The notes under the pieces were generated by a model. That model worked only from the letters and a program-made list of their open reading frames with translations. It did not search any database and had not been told where the DNA came from. A DNA stretch of 64,000 nt from Spirodela intermedia (Eukaryota; Streptophyta; Magnoliopsida; Alismatales; Araceae). Positions 22,831-36,209 of this stretch are shown here, in pieces; position 1 is the stretch's first letter; each line of letters opens with the position of its first letter. The stretch is from assembly GCA_902729315.2 (NCBI GenBank), contig LR746278.1, positions 2,551,501-2,615,500 of the forward strand, in the 5' to 3' direction. The position numbers were made by a program, and so were the translations under genes.

Positions 22831-23268
22831 ATGCCGAAGAACAAGGGAAAGGGAGGTAAGAATCGGAAGAGGGGGAAGAACGAGGCGGACGACGACAAGC
22901 GGGAGCTCGTGTTCAAGGAGGACGGGCAGGAGTACGCGCAGGTCCTCCGGATGCTCGGCAATGGGAGGTGCGAGGCCATGTGCATCGACGGCACCAAGCG
23001 GCTCTGCCATATCCGGGGGAAGATGCACAAGAAGGTATGGATCGCCGCGGGGGACATAGTCCTCGTCGGCCTCCGCGACTACCAGGACGACAAGGCGGAC
23101 GTCATCCTTAAGTACATGCCGGACGAGGCGCGGCTCTTGAAGGCTTACGGTGAACTCCCGGAGAACACAAGGCTCAACGAAGGCATCGCCGGAGGGCTTG
23201 ACGAAGAGGACGAGGGCGCTGGTGACGACTACATCGAGTTTGAGGACGAGGACATCGACAAGATCTGA
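22831..23268 (+). CDS. eIF1A: Eukaryotic translation initiation factor 1A (eIF1A)
   Basis: A single exon of 145 residues, the expected length. eIF1A binds the 40S A-site region, promotes scanning and helps select the start codon. Landmarks: the basic N-terminal tail [18 protein letters not shown], the OB-fold core with [34 protein letters not shown] and [16 protein letters not shown], followed by [22 protein letters not shown], and the acidic C-terminal tail ending DEDIDKI. The start codon is the first ATG after the TATA box and matches the conserved MPKNKGKGG start. No introns are seen. Confidence 0.98.
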   Translation: MPKNKGKGGKNRKRGKNEADDDKRELVFKEDGQEYAQVLRMLGNGRCEAMCIDGTKRLCHIRGKMHKKVWIAAGDIVLVGLRDYQDDKADVILKYMPDEARLLKAYGELPENTRLNEGIAGGLDEEDEGAGDDYIEFEDEDIDKI

Positions 23269-23561
23269 GGAGGAAGAGGTCGGGTGGTCACACAAGAAGC
23301 GGAACGAGTGTAGAGACCATTTTATTTATCCCGTGTGGTTTGTACTTGGATTTTTTTTTTCAAGCACTTGTTGCTCATCGATCACGCTGCGGAAGGATTT
23401 ATCGAGGCTCTCATTTGCTGCCTGTAAATCTCATATTCTTATCGGTGCTTGTATATGACAACGACGACGATGATATGGATTCTAGGTTTTCATTTCGGTA
23501 CCAATGGAAGTAGCATATGTCGCCCGCCGATGACGGAACCTGACTTTCTTCTTCCGTTCTT

Positions 23562-23900
23562 TCACCGAACATGAGCAGCTTCATGATCTCTGCCAGTTTT
23601 TTTTAGAATTTTCCGCTTCCGGTTCGAGGTCTGGGTCGGTTTATGATCTCCATCAATGATGCTTACACGACCAGGATCCTTCTGTCTAAATCGCTGTTTT
23701 AGCGGATGCTTTGCTTCTTCTGCCATCCTTCTAAACTCCATGTCAAATTCTGGGAACATCAAAGAACATTGTTGAATCTGCTCCAGCTGCTTGCCCATTC
23801 TCTTGTCGAAGTCGACAACCTCATGGATTGCTTCTCTGGGTCCCTTCTTATTCCTTTCCCGCCAAATCGAGCGAGGATTGCAGGTGCAAGTAGCTTCCAT
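23562..23900 (-). other. Unassigned open frame of 112 codons
   Basis: An ATG-initiated frame encodes a Lys/Arg-rich protein beginning MEATCTCNPRSIW, with a plausibly helical part (VDFDKRMGKQLEQIQQ, FDMEFRRMAEEAK) and a basic C-terminal end. I do not recognise it. It may be an exon of a small gene, a gene fragment, or chance. Upstream sequence on the same strand shows no convincing further exon. Confidence 0.25.
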
Positions 23901-24284
23901 CAGCCCTTGGCATGGTTCTTGGACATCACTCCGTCTGACAATCCCATGTTAGAAGATTAACCACCAACACATACATATGATGGGTCATTCCAGAAATTGT
24001 TGGAATGGATGAACGAGACTGTCATACTGCGAAGGATCTCAATCATAGAAGAGAAAAGCCAACACTCTCCCATCCCTGCTCTGCAGAGGTTCCTTATGCA
24101 CAAGTCAGCTGCAAATTTGGCCTGGAAGTGGTTCCACAATTAAACTTAACAGGGTCCTCCCTCATGTTTGAGGCCACTCTATTTGTCTCATGTTATCATT
24201 AGTGAGGCAGATTTCCCTTTACCTAGGGTACTTCGCTTCCTCTTCCTCTGGTCTATTTCGGGGGTATTGTTTGCAGGAAGTGAG

Positions 24285-24291
<7 letters not shown>

Positions 24292-24320
<29 letters not shown>
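24292..24320 (+). repeat. (GA)n microsatellite
   Basis: A GA dinucleotide run between the convergent eIF1A and SOL1 genes. Confidence 0.9.
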
Positions 24321-24324
<4 letters not shown>

Positions 24325-24408
24325 ATGATTAAAAATAAATAAGGTGAACATATTGAGCCACTCACTGGGTTGCCAGTGTTTATGGAACCCTAATTTCTGT
24401 TCCATTCC

Positions 24409-27400
24409 CTACGGGATCGGGGCGACCCTCCTGGGGTGTCTATGCTGAAAGACCTTCAAGATCTGTCTTCTCTTCACCAAAGCGTAAAGGAGTAGCAGGA
24501 TAAGAGAAGCAAGAAGATAAACCTGCAGATGGAGACCTCTGAAGAAATCCGCCCGGCCCAGCTTGTCCTCGGGGTCGCAGTGACAGCCATAGGGCCGAGC
24601 GAGGTGGACTTGGCCGGTCAGTTCCTCCGGGTCAAGAACAAAGTCCAAGTTCATGGCTTCATTCTCCAGCAAGATGATGCGAGTGGATTTGGATTGGTAA
24701 CCAGGCATCGAGGCAGTGACTGCACGGTTAAATCCACAAATTAATCGTAAGATTACACAAACTAGTATACTATTAATGGTTAAATTTAGGTATTACTTTG
24801 GTAATAAAACATTAAAAAATACTTCAAAACAAAATTATATGAGTTTTCTTTGAAAGATGTATTTTTTTTTTTTTTTTCTGATGAATATGAGAGTTGGGAG
24901 AAAAAAATTCACTTAATAGCTACATGGCTTAACTTGTTCCTCGTATAAGCCCATCTATAGCATATCACTGTCTTAAACTCTAAATCGTGCTATACAACTC
25001 AAACGCACCTACCTTCATAGCTTTGAGCAGGGGCAAGCATACGGTGGTAATCACCAAACTCCTCACTAGCATTGACCTGTACAACGGAAGAGGAGGACCA
25101 GATGAACTTACAACAGAAAATATCTTAGACGGTTCTTTAAATACCACTAGACAGAAAAAAAATGAGGCAATCGTATCTCCAATCAAGAAGGAACCTTTCA
25201 AGAGTAGAACAATGTCTTGCTAGATTAAGGTGGAAAGGGATTTGGTCAACCCATTGCAGATTAAAGTGTTTTACCTTGTAATCTATCCCGTTTATTATCA
25301 CAGAGGCAGGCAAAGGTTGCCTGGTAGATGATGAGACTATCCTTCCATGCAGTCCTGTCTATGAGAATTGAGAACGTAAAGGTCATTGTTCTGCTGACCC
25401 AAGCAAGATCATTTATGATGCGAAAAACATAATCAGACATGAACATGGGACTTAGATCTGTTCATCAAATTCTCAATGAATTCAAGAGAGAAAATAACTG
25501 CTCTACCTTTGTAGGGACGGTGATTTTTTACTATAAAATAAATAAAAATGGAAAAATATACAACACGATGCTGAGAATTTTTAATTGGATCGGAATATGG
25601 AAAACTGGTGAACCAAATATTTTATTTCTTTATGTCGAAGTGAATAAGATATGGAACGAAGCCCCAGAGAAATCGTCCGCCACTAGAAAATCTTACCTTG
25701 ATGGTCCATGCAACAAGATTCAGCATGCTCATTCTGTTGAACAACCAAAGGGTCTCCAGCTGCACACACAATGGTGGAATGAAGAGGAGAGAGCCAAGGA
25801 GGCAGGTTAGTACTACATAATTTTTTCTAATTAATGCCTAAATCAGTGCCCGAGTGATAGTGGAATATGGGAAAACAGAGAGATCAGGAAGTCAGCGGGA
25901 TGGCTGTGGTAATCTGTATGAACAAAGATTCTTCCAGATGGCAGAAGATCCGAAAACTGGCCCAGGTACGACCAGATATCTTTGGTAAACTGCTTTGTGA
26001 TATGCCTTTAAATGCTATACAAGTAAATGATGACTAACTAAATTTTTTTAAATGGTGCCCAGAAAAATTCGGAAGGAAACTGAAAAACCCATCCCTTTGA
26101 AAAATAAACAAGAACATGTATTACAAAGCTTTTCTAGGAGCCAGGGAATAAATATGGCGTTCATCAATTGCTTGAACATGAATAGTAGTTGGTCTAATGT
26201 GCTTGACCTGGCACTAAACACTTAACGTCTGAAAAAGGATCACCGAATGAATAAAAGTGCACTATGTTGCATGAGGATTGAAAAGCCTAGGTTTCATGGT
26301 GTCGTCATTCAACAAAGATATAGCATGAAAAATATCATACGAAGCCAAGAAACAAACCCATGATGATGACAGAAGAGGAACGCTTTGACCTTAATAAGAA
26401 TAGGTTATCTTTGTAGCTTTGAAGGTAAGAAAATGACTGAACGGCGACTTTGACATTTCCCTAATTATCTTTTCCAACTTTTTCTTCTTCCTATTTTCTG
26501 CAGAATAATGAAATTCACTTCCTGGAGCTTCTTTCTCAGGCACCGCCTAAAAAAAATAAATTTCTTCAGGAACCTTTGGTATTTCCATATTCATTAGTTT
26601 TCAACTTCATTAAGAGGGATTCAGGACTAGTGAACATACTCTCTTATTACGTTGGAGAGAATTTTTTTTAATACGCATCCCACTGGACAGAAAAGAGTTC
26701 ATCATCTAATTACTACTTATCTTTAAGGATTGGATGAAATCTATGACAATCATCCTGCAGAATATGATGGGGGTAAAGAGAACAAACCTCATCTGCCTTG
26801 GGCCACTTAACATCACTAACTTCCAATGTTAATTCAAAACATCCTCCATGAATGTAATTCCAGTCTTGCATGCCTCCGTATATAGGGTACCTACAGAAAA
26901 GGGAAAGCTTACAGGATTGTGACCATGACCAGAAAGAATCGACAATACTGTTCGTGGGTCAATAAAAGAGGCATAATCATCACAAAGAATGCTTAACTAT
27001 TCACAAGGAAAGAAGATGGTATTTTACACACACCAAGATGCACCATTTGTAATGCCACCGGGAAATTCATTGCTCAAAGACATGTTACGATGAGAAAGGC
27101 TGTACACATTTGCCATGTAGCGGAAGGTCTTGTCATCTGGGCAGGCATAATACTCCTTTCTGAAATTACATGTGAGCCAAACAAGGTAAAGCTTTGTGGT
27201 AGAAGAAAAACAACGAAATAACGACTGCTTTTAAGGAATCAGAACTGTGGCCAACACTTGAAAATATGTGATTGTAATAACCGTACCTCAAACTTTCGAA
27301 CTTGAAATAAAATTGATGTGATATAATATTATAAACGCGGATAACCTGAACATAAGAGCTTAAAAACATATTCCTGTGCGCTCACTCTGATTATTTCAAT

Positions 27401-30400
27401 TATTTTTGTCCATATAACCACTAGATCTTACAAACAACTCGCTCTGATTATTAAGATCATCTTTCTCTATACGACCATCGGATCTTACAAACAACTCACC
27501 CTCATTATTAAGATCATCTTTCATTATATTATAATCAGATCATACAAATGGATGACCTACTCACTCTGATTGCCAATTTTTCTGGCCAAATAATGCCTCG
27601 TCTGAAGCACATGTATCAATTAGCTTAATAACATAAACATATAAACGACAATGTTACCACACCATCGGTTAACAAGATGAAAGGATAAATCCACAAGCTA
27701 GGTGAAAGAAGAACAGATAAAATCCGTTCTAGTAGCTTCTCGGACACTATTCTCAGTCGGAAAGTATATACCAAGGCCAAAAATCTTTTAATGAACTAGG
27801 AGATGAAACCTGAGACAAAACGACCTAGAGATCATCACCTTGAATCTCGTGATCCATCCCATGGATAATTTGCAACTAACGCACCCTGTCAAAATTTTCA
27901 GGTAATGGAATTTCGTGAGAACCAGATGAAATGACTCATCATAGATGAATATTGACAACAAAGAATTCCTCCGACATAGTAGCATTATAATATTTCGTAC
28001 ATCTTTCCACATTCATCATCTTACATTTTACATCCAGATAACCCTCATAATTGTCAGCATTTAATTCGGCCTACTAAAGAAAAAAAGCTTACCCTAGCCA
28101 CATTAAAGAAAAGCTTCAGGCATACACTTCCGTTGACAGTTTTAAAGAATGACTCAATAAATCAACAGATGGATACTATATATTCAACAACTAAGCATTG
28201 CTCTAGAATAATTGCACCATGATACACAACTTTTACATCCAAAGACATCTAACAATCAATATCATCATTGATAAACTATTTTCCTGAGAAAAAGCTTTAA
28301 TCGTAGTCACAAATATTTTAAATGTCACATCAACTGAGGCAAGAACCTTCTCTCTGGATACCATCTGTGCACTTTCAAAGGTTCCCTGATAGAACTAAAT
28401 TAGAACCCTGTGGTGTTCTGGTGTATGTTGTAGAAAATGAGGCTCTCAGCGGACTCAGATGCCAGTATCATGCCTTCACATGGTCGGAACGCACTCATGC
28501 TTGTCTCCACGGCTACATGCTGATTCTGTCTCTGCTTTCTGCCCTCATTAATTTTCTCCAGAATCGCTTCCTGATGGTTTGGTCTAGGATCGCTCATGCA
28601 TAGATGTGTCATAAATGACATGTATGTAAGCGTCTTCAGATCAAGCAAGCTTGTTCTCCTCTCTTTAGAGAGGAGAGGGTGGGAAAAACATGAAGGAGGG
28701 TGTGTTCTTCATGTGTTGAAGAGAACCATTAGTCCTATCTTTCTGCAGCTGGAAAGGGTTATACTGATGAAAATGAACAGGGTAACAGCCTAACAATTAT
28801 ACCTCATGAAGCAATGCCCTTTATGTGTCATCTCCCTGGTAGGACAAAGGACTGATACACGCCTTTCTAACGTAGAACGGAACAAAAAAAAACTAAATAC
28901 TCGGCATGACTTGCCATACTTGCCCTTCCTAGAGTGTCTGCTCTGTAAACTCTGCACAATGGTGTATGTTTGTCAGAGTACCCAACTGAAGCAAGACAGA
29001 AAAAAAGAAAAAGAAAAATTGTAGCTCGTCTCTATTGTCGACCAATCCTATACATAGTTATTGAAACTTGTTTGTTGCATTAAAGTCACACATGCCAAAA
29101 AGAAGAATAGTTAGCATGCAACTTTAAAAAGCCACGAGTATTGAAACGAAAAGATTGAAGAAATAGCAGGAAAAAAATATGTTACCCCATGCAGACTCGC
29201 AGAGGCAGTAAAACGTTGCTTTCTCATCCAGTTCATGACTGCTTTTGTTTCTGGCTGCCGCAAGTCCATATCATTATTCATAGAGAAGAACTACAGACAT
29301 GTCTTGGATAAGTTTGGGAAACATTATATCAAAAGGCCCAAAACTGGGTTAAATGAAATCTAGAAACCCCAGATAGCCAAGGACAAATTCATAGGAAAAT
29401 GCCTAAAACCAGTAGACATATGTGTAAAGATGTTCACCTGATCAGGAAAATCTCGATTCAGGTCTACATTATTTGCATTTCCACGCGTTTTAAGAGTAAA
29501 TCCATCGGGATTCATCGTTGGAAGGATATGAAGGTGAGCTTTCTTTACAATCAATGTTGCCTACACAAAACATAAGGCAATTGGAAAAATTCGTTATACC
29601 CTAAAACGAATCAGTGGAGAAATTTCCATGTGAAAACAAACAGTAATAACATAATACTGATGTATGGTAAAGAATTCAGTCATTTGGAATCATTCACAGC
29701 TACAATCCTCAACAAAAGTAGAACAGCAAGGCCAACTAAAATAGCAACAGACGTAATACGAATAAAAACCAAAAAAAATATCAAGAGTGAAAAATATATA
29801 CGAGGATAACAATACCAAAGGATCTTTCATGAAGTTATCGCATAACCAATTAGCAAGCCGCAAAAGTAGCTCTCTACCAACAGGTTCATCACCATGCATG
29901 TTTCCGATAAACTGCATCGATTTTCAGCAGATGTTAATTCACTTCGAAAGTCATATACGCCCAATAATTATAAAAAAGGCAAATGCAACACTTTCACAAC
30001 AATGCCATAAGAAAATAAATGCAAAATGGTAGATGTTGAAATTAGGTATACTTAAATAGATGGAATCAGGGGGTAGTAAAATCTAGGCTCTCAGTCATGG
30101 AATGAAGGGGTCCAGGAACAACATAACGAAAAGGTTCTTAGTCAGGCATATGCAATGAACTGTCTTGGGATATCCATTCACAGGACACTGAAACAGAGGT
30201 ACATTCGTGGTCCAGGCGGTTTTAGAATTTTTTTGGAGAGACGTCTTTTAGACAGGCAATATAGGTGGCTGCATCAGACAACATGAACTGAAAAGAAGCA
30301 CGCCAACTATAAAGTCTTCTTCTGGAGAAGGAACATTGTAAAAATTTGAACGAAAATATGGGTTCCAAACATGATCATGGTCCTTGGTCTACAGGAGGCC

Positions 30401-33400
30401 CTGAAAAGGAATACGTTCTAGCAAAATACGTCAGCAAAATGATGCATTTCGAGACAACCTTAAAATTGAATATAGAACTGATCTTAAGCACGAGTAGACT
30501 ATCCTCATGAAATCACGGTGGCAGAAATTGGGAGGAGAAAACACCCAGGGTCCAGTCAGTCGTTGGATGTTCCAAAATTGAACAGGAAAACAATAGAGAA
30601 GTTCCAAAAATATTCCCGGTCAGGTGTCGATTACATTCAAGACAAGATATGGTTGGCAAGCTCGGTATTGCTTTTCAACACAGAATATTAGAGCAATTAA
30701 CAGTGTGAAATTTCAAAATATCTAGCTGATGAGAATATCCAAGCCTCAACAATCCATACCATACAAATATGGCTTGATAGACAGGCACGCAATATATCTT
30801 TTTCAGCCCGATATAAATAATTGTTTTTTGAAGCTTCAGCATTATTACAACAGTAAAGTAGCCACCACTCGGTCAAAGGCAAAGATTCTGCCACTGAGGC
30901 TGGTGAAGTTCATACAGTCGAAATGTCATAAATTCGTTCCTACATTCCTCATCTAATTCGGCTAAATTAACTCATTGGAAAAAAGAATGTTGTTAAACGA
31001 CCGACACTAGCAAGTGAATAAGGAAGGCCAAACAATTATTGTACTCGGCACTGAAAGGTTTGATGTAGGAAAAAATTGTACATGTTACACTCATTGGGCT
31101 ATCCAACTCAAGAACCATTTTTCCAATCACGTGCAAATTTGTAGAACCGGTGCGTCACTATTCACAACATGCCTCGTCACTATTCAGGTTTTTTTCACAC
31201 AGAAAACGTAAATGGGGTATGACCAGTCCAAAAACAACCATGGACTCTGATAACATATTATAGCAACTTAGTATTCGAAGGAAAGACCAACTGACTATAA
31301 CTGAAGTAGGCTCATGTTTGCAATCACATGTTTACTTTTGTGGTGACCAATACATGACCATTCTTAATAAACATGCTCGATATAATTAAGTGTGTCAAAC
31401 ATAAATTCGAGAATTTTATTTTCCTTCTTTAATTGATTAACATGCCATTTTAATTGAAAATTTTCCTTGTTGTAGATTGGCCCTTGTTTAAAGCATCATC
31501 TTCCTACTTCATCAGAAATTTCTTATTAATCGATTTGGTCTTCCTTCAAAAGTTAAACTTGCCATTTTATTTACATCTCGTAATGGGTCGGGTTTGGTCT
31601 CTTATTTAAAGACTAGTCTGACAGCTGTTAAGGCAGTTAAGTTAAGCTATAATGACAAACTAGAAATTGTACAACAATATTATTGTTTGATCATTTGGAA
31701 TCATATTAAAAGATGGGGCCTAAAGTAAAATGTGTTTTCAATTGAACAAAAGTATGCGTGATAACAGACGACTCACTTTGAATGCAGGTTCGGCTTCTTC
31801 TATACCTGGCTTGTCAGAAATTTCTATCACCCACTGTAGCAGGTAAAAACGATAATATTTTAGATGCAAAACAACCTCCAGTGAAATCTCAGTATTTCGT
31901 CATGTTTCAGTTATTTATGCATTTGAAGATACAAGAACAGGAAGTGGTTATTACCAGTGTAAACCCATTCACACTTTGTCCAATACTGGAATCAGATCCA
32001 AAAAATCCTCAATATGAGAAGAGAACATAAGTCAGTATAGGCAAAATACGTGCCCAACAAAGAAAGCAACACATAAAGTTGTATTACATGAATATAAAGT
32101 TCTATTACTCTATATAACGTCACCATACATGAATTCCAAAATAGTTGCATTAAATAAAGTTGTATTACTCGTGCATTCTCAAGAGCTGTCCAAATCTGGA
32201 ACTGGATCCGCCAAATCTACATGTTTTGTCACACTTGCCACGTCCTCAGAGGAACTACATGTTTTCACTTGATTATGTCCTAACTGTCTGATCAGAATCA
32301 GTCAGGCGGCCACATCCAGTCCTAATTTATGTGTTCATTAGAATGGATCACAAAGAAAAGTTTGGGGGCCACGGAGCAACAGTGCAAATGCCCTTGATAA
32401 CTTAATATACTGAATTTTTTTTGGCATCTACCACCGTGGGCTAGATTAATAGGACAACATAGAAAAATATAAAGGAGATAATGTGCCAATTTTTTTTTCA
32501 CATGTTTAAGTCATGAATTATTCCGTGGATTCTCAGGCTCTCAGACTGAAACTTAAATATGAGTTCTGATATATTCGGCCCTTGAATTATATAATAACAC
32601 CAAAATTAATGACAATGACCAAAAACTCAGATATGTTACCTGTAGGTCCTGGAGATATTTCCACACTTTTGACTAAATTCTTTTATAGCCTGCTCAAGTT
32701 CTACATTGCTCATGTACCCATGAGTGGCTTCCACCCTGGAACAGTTAAAGCACAAAAATGAGGCTTCCTATACGAATTTGAGCCTCATCCTGAAAAAATA
32801 TATACAATGAAATAAATTAACAAATCAGTACTTGTGATACATACGGTATCTCAGGCATGCTCTCTAAAAGGTGTCGATTAGCTTCCCACTTGGGGTTATC
32901 TGCATAATCCACGGAACACGGGAAGAAAACGTGAATACTGAATAAGTAATCACCTTAGCATTACCCTAGCACTAGTAATGCTGAATAAACATGGTATAAA
33001 GAATCTATATAACTTAATAACAGCAGGGAGACTCAGATTTTTTTGGGAAAACATTAAGGAGAATACTTAATCGCAGTCATATTCAAACTATTGCCCTCAT
33101 AAACGAGGTGCTCAGAGACAACCATTTTTCCTTGATAATACAGGTGAAAGCAATTTGGAACTGGAGTAAGTCATGCTTTCCATGAAACCTGACTAAGAAG
33201 AAACTCAGCCATGGATGTCCCATAACATTGCTTCTAAAATAGATTCAATAGGCATTTCTAGAAGTTGAATTATTTTATATAAATTAACTTTTCAAAAAAT
33301 AACTAGAATATTAGATTCCAATTCGCAACAAAATGAACATTACCGATTCATCTTTTCTTACTTTCTAAATCTTCTGTTTCATAACCCTAATGGATCATAT

Positions 33401-34749
33401 TAGGTTGTTAAAATCAGAGATAAGCAAAACATGTAGACGTTTGTCATGCAACTTTTGATGTTGAGTACTTTTGGAACGTTTAACTAAATACCGCTATATT
33501 AATATGTAACTCTATAGATCAATGTATCCAACAAGAAGATTAAGGCAACAAACTATGCTGTCAAGACACTGAGATGACCAAGATGAGCACCACAACAGTG
33601 GCGCTTATGCTGAAATATAACTTGTACTTTCTCTGTTTGTGTCTGTCTATTTATATCTCTCCTCCCTCTTTTCCTGCCAGATGATACGTTAATGTATAAG
33701 GTCACTGAATATGGAGTCCAACAACTGGCTCTTCCTAGCCAATCCCTCCATCTTCCCAACCTCAGTCTACTCCGATTTCACTAAATCTAAGATGGCTAGG
33801 TAAGCAATCTTTATGTACCCTCCACAAGGTGCCTACAACTAACCTATTGTAGTGCCTTGTTGCCCATGTCATTATCTCTGCAGTTTGGCCCAAAAAATCA
33901 TCTAAATAGTTTTCAGGTCGGTACATTACACATTCTGCTTTTTCTCTCTCTCTCTTTCTCCTTCCTGCCATTCTTTTCCTTATTCTTCGTCCTAGTTACT
34001 GAGATGATCACTAATATAAATTCTTCTGCTTAGTTTTTTTTTTAAGCATATTCTTACATGTTATAGTAGTAACCCCCTTCTAACGAGTAAGGTAGGAATT
34101 CAGAAACTAACAGACAACGGAAATCCCTCCTCTGCTCTGCTGCGTGGCGTTTGTCAGCTTTTTCGTGCCATTGATGGGGGAGAATTCTCTCTGACCTGGT
34201 TGAAAACTTTATTAAATCGTCAAATACTTAGCTTAAAATTAGGATGGCCGATTTATGGAATAACGCTCTATAATAATGATAGTAACATCATACTGATCAC
34301 CAACCACGGAAGACATATAGCCCGGAGAGTGAATAAGTAAGCACGTGCACTAGGGTTTCAAGAATTTACTCCTTTTTGCGACTAAAATGCGGCGTTTTAA
34401 GCAAACGGAACGCAAGTGTAGAGAAAATAATCAACCAGCAGGGTTGAGTTTCTGAAGACAGTGACTTGTAGCCACTGAAAGCGATGCTGCCAAATTCAAA
34501 TGATTATATACAACCTAGCAAGAGAAAGACCGCGTAATAATGAAACTGCCACCTCCGCACAAAGCAAAATCCACCCATCTCCATTAAACCCATTAGCAAA
34601 AAAACAACTGAATTCATGGAGGGCGACTGGAGCAGACCTGCGATCTCCGCGGGTGACAAGCTGCCTCTAGCCACCGCCGGTGTCGGCAGCAGAGACGCAA
34701 GGGAGATGGCGGAGGGGAAGAACAACAACAAGACGAGGGCCACATCCAT
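24409..34749 (-). CDS. SOL1: SOL1-type carboxypeptidase (metallocarboxypeptidase M14, CPD/CPE-like)
   Basis: Fifteen minus-strand exons join in phase: 34638-34749, 32845-32899, 32640-32735, 31955-31985, 31777-31833, 29816-29911, 29438-29560, 29186-29290, 27839-27885, 27034-27159, 26788-26890, 25697-25759, 25275-25358, 25013-25076 and 24409-24719. The product is 490 residues, close to Arabidopsis SOL1. An N-terminal hydrophobic signal ([21 protein letters not shown]) is followed by the M14 domain: zinc ligands His123 and Glu126 in HGDEP, Asn184-Arg185 in LNRDF, His224 in SLHGG, Tyr295 in NYIHGG and catalytic Glu306 in ELTLE. A transthyretin-like domain ([28 protein letters not shown]) and a C-terminal membrane helix ([15 protein letters not shown]) with a basic tail complete it. 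SOL1 removes C-terminal basic residues from CLE peptide precursors such as CLE19 in the secretory pathway. The exon 1 donor (GTCTGC) is the least certain junction. All catalytic residues are intact. Confidence 0.95.
27380..27580 (+). repeat. 57-bp tandem repeat in a SOL1 intron
   Basis: Units starting TCTTACAAACAACTC at 27426 and 27483, with partial copies before and after (ATCATACAAATGGATG near 27538), repeat a series including CTCTGATTATT, AAGATCATCTTTC and ATCGGA. The period is about 57 bp. It lies in the intron between SOL1 exons 9 and 10. Confidence 0.85.
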
Positions 34750-36209
34750 CGGCCCCACTCCCGCCCCTCCCTGGATCGGTCCTCTCTTCGATGTGAGCGT
34801 GTGAGAGAATGAAGGAAACGAAGACTATCTCCGCCTTCTTTCTACTCTCGCCGGATCCCCATCGCCTCCCTCCGACAGGCTACGGTTGACCGTGGTCATC
34901 ATCCACGCACAGACGACTTTCAGGGGTCTCCCTCCGTCCCCGCCGTCAAAATGATTACCAGAATGTCCAAATTATTTTTTAAAATAAAAATTACCCTGAT
35001 CTCCCTAACTAATTGACATCATCTTATCACTTTTTCTTATATTTTTTTAAAATAAAATAAAATTATAACGTCCATTTTATTATCACTTTTTTATTCCTAC
35101 GAAATAACATTTTATTTCTGTATGCCGTCCGTTTTTTATTAATAAAGTTTATTTGTACAAATATTACAACAATTAAGCTAATATACTGCTAACAATTACC
35201 TTATTATACCAATTAAAGTCGTCAAATATATTACTAAGTTATTTTAATATTTTTATTGAAGAGGGGCCGAGGAGCAATTTTTTCCTGAAATCTGGTGCAC
35301 GCATATTACTTTTATCTTCCAGGGATTCGAAATAAAGCTCAATAACTAAATAAACAAATAAACAAAATCTCGACGGCCATATTTTTACAGAAATGTCCAG
35401 AGAATATCTTCTCTTGTCATAAAACGTTTTCAATAATTCTTCGCACTTACAGCTCTGTCCCTTTCTTCCTATCTAGAACGGGCCGGGCCGGAAAGACGGG
35501 CGGCCGTAGTCTCGGACTGGGCTCGGAGTCGAGTTTAAGATTATTTTATATTCTAAGAATAATATTTTGCGATATAATATAGAGGGGAAAAAAAACGTTA
35601 ATTAGATTTATTGGGCTCGGTATTGGCAGTACTGGCGGCTCTGTTTATACTGCGGCTCTGCGGTGGGGCGTCCCTGAAAAGGGACCAGGGTTAGCTGTTC
35701 ATTCGCCTCTTCGTCGCCGTTGTCGGCGGGACGGGAAAACGGGATGTCCTGCGGAAGTCTCTGATTCCCTGCGGAGCCTCGCAAGGTGCGGTTTCGAAGT
35801 CATTATTTCTTGTTGTGTCGTGGATCTGATCTGGTGAATCCTTTTCCCCGGAGACCTCGGCCATCCGCGAGAATTGTTTCGTCAGCGCGTGTTTTTTCTC
35901 TGTATAATTTGATTTTCAGCCTTCCGGGTTGCTCGGTTTCTGGCGGGGTTTTGCGGAAGCATTCATTGGATAGGTAAATATATCTTGTTTTCTTAATTTG
36001 GTTACGGACCAAATTTTTTTTGGGGTCTTATCGTTTGAAATCGAGCTGCGTGGTACGCTTTTTCCTTCAATTCCCGGTGATTACCGTGTTATGATATTGA
36101 TTTTCCTGTATGTTGTCGAACAGATCTATATTGATTTTCCCGGTGATTGTGCCTATCTCGCGAAGCGAGGGAGTTTGATTCATAAATCTAGACAGAACGT
36201 AGCAGAAAC
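34750..36209. other. Divergent promoter region between SOL1 and HSP70-14/15
   Basis: About 1.46 kb separates the two oppositely oriented start codons. It is AT-rich from 34960 to 35450 and GC-rich around 35470-35510 and 35640-35790. The right part likely holds the HSP leader with a 5' UTR intron, because protein coding begins only at 36210 and the leader is interrupted by T-rich, intron-like sequence. No heat-shock element was convincingly identified. Confidence 0.45.

Larger units (their letters stand above)
23269..24408. other. Convergent region between eIF1A and SOL1
   Basis: Holds the eIF1A 3' UTR, a weak minus-strand open frame at 23562-23900, a GA tract at 24292-24320, and the SOL1 3' UTR. 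Nothing else was recognised. Confidence 0.5.

Noticed and set aside
27380-27580. Possible CRISPR-like regular repeat
   Set aside because: It is a plain tandem repeat without unique spacers, in an intron of a plant nuclear gene.
34750-34758. An extension of SOL1 starting at a GTG
   Set aside because: The ATG at 34749 immediately follows in frame and begins a good signal peptide.
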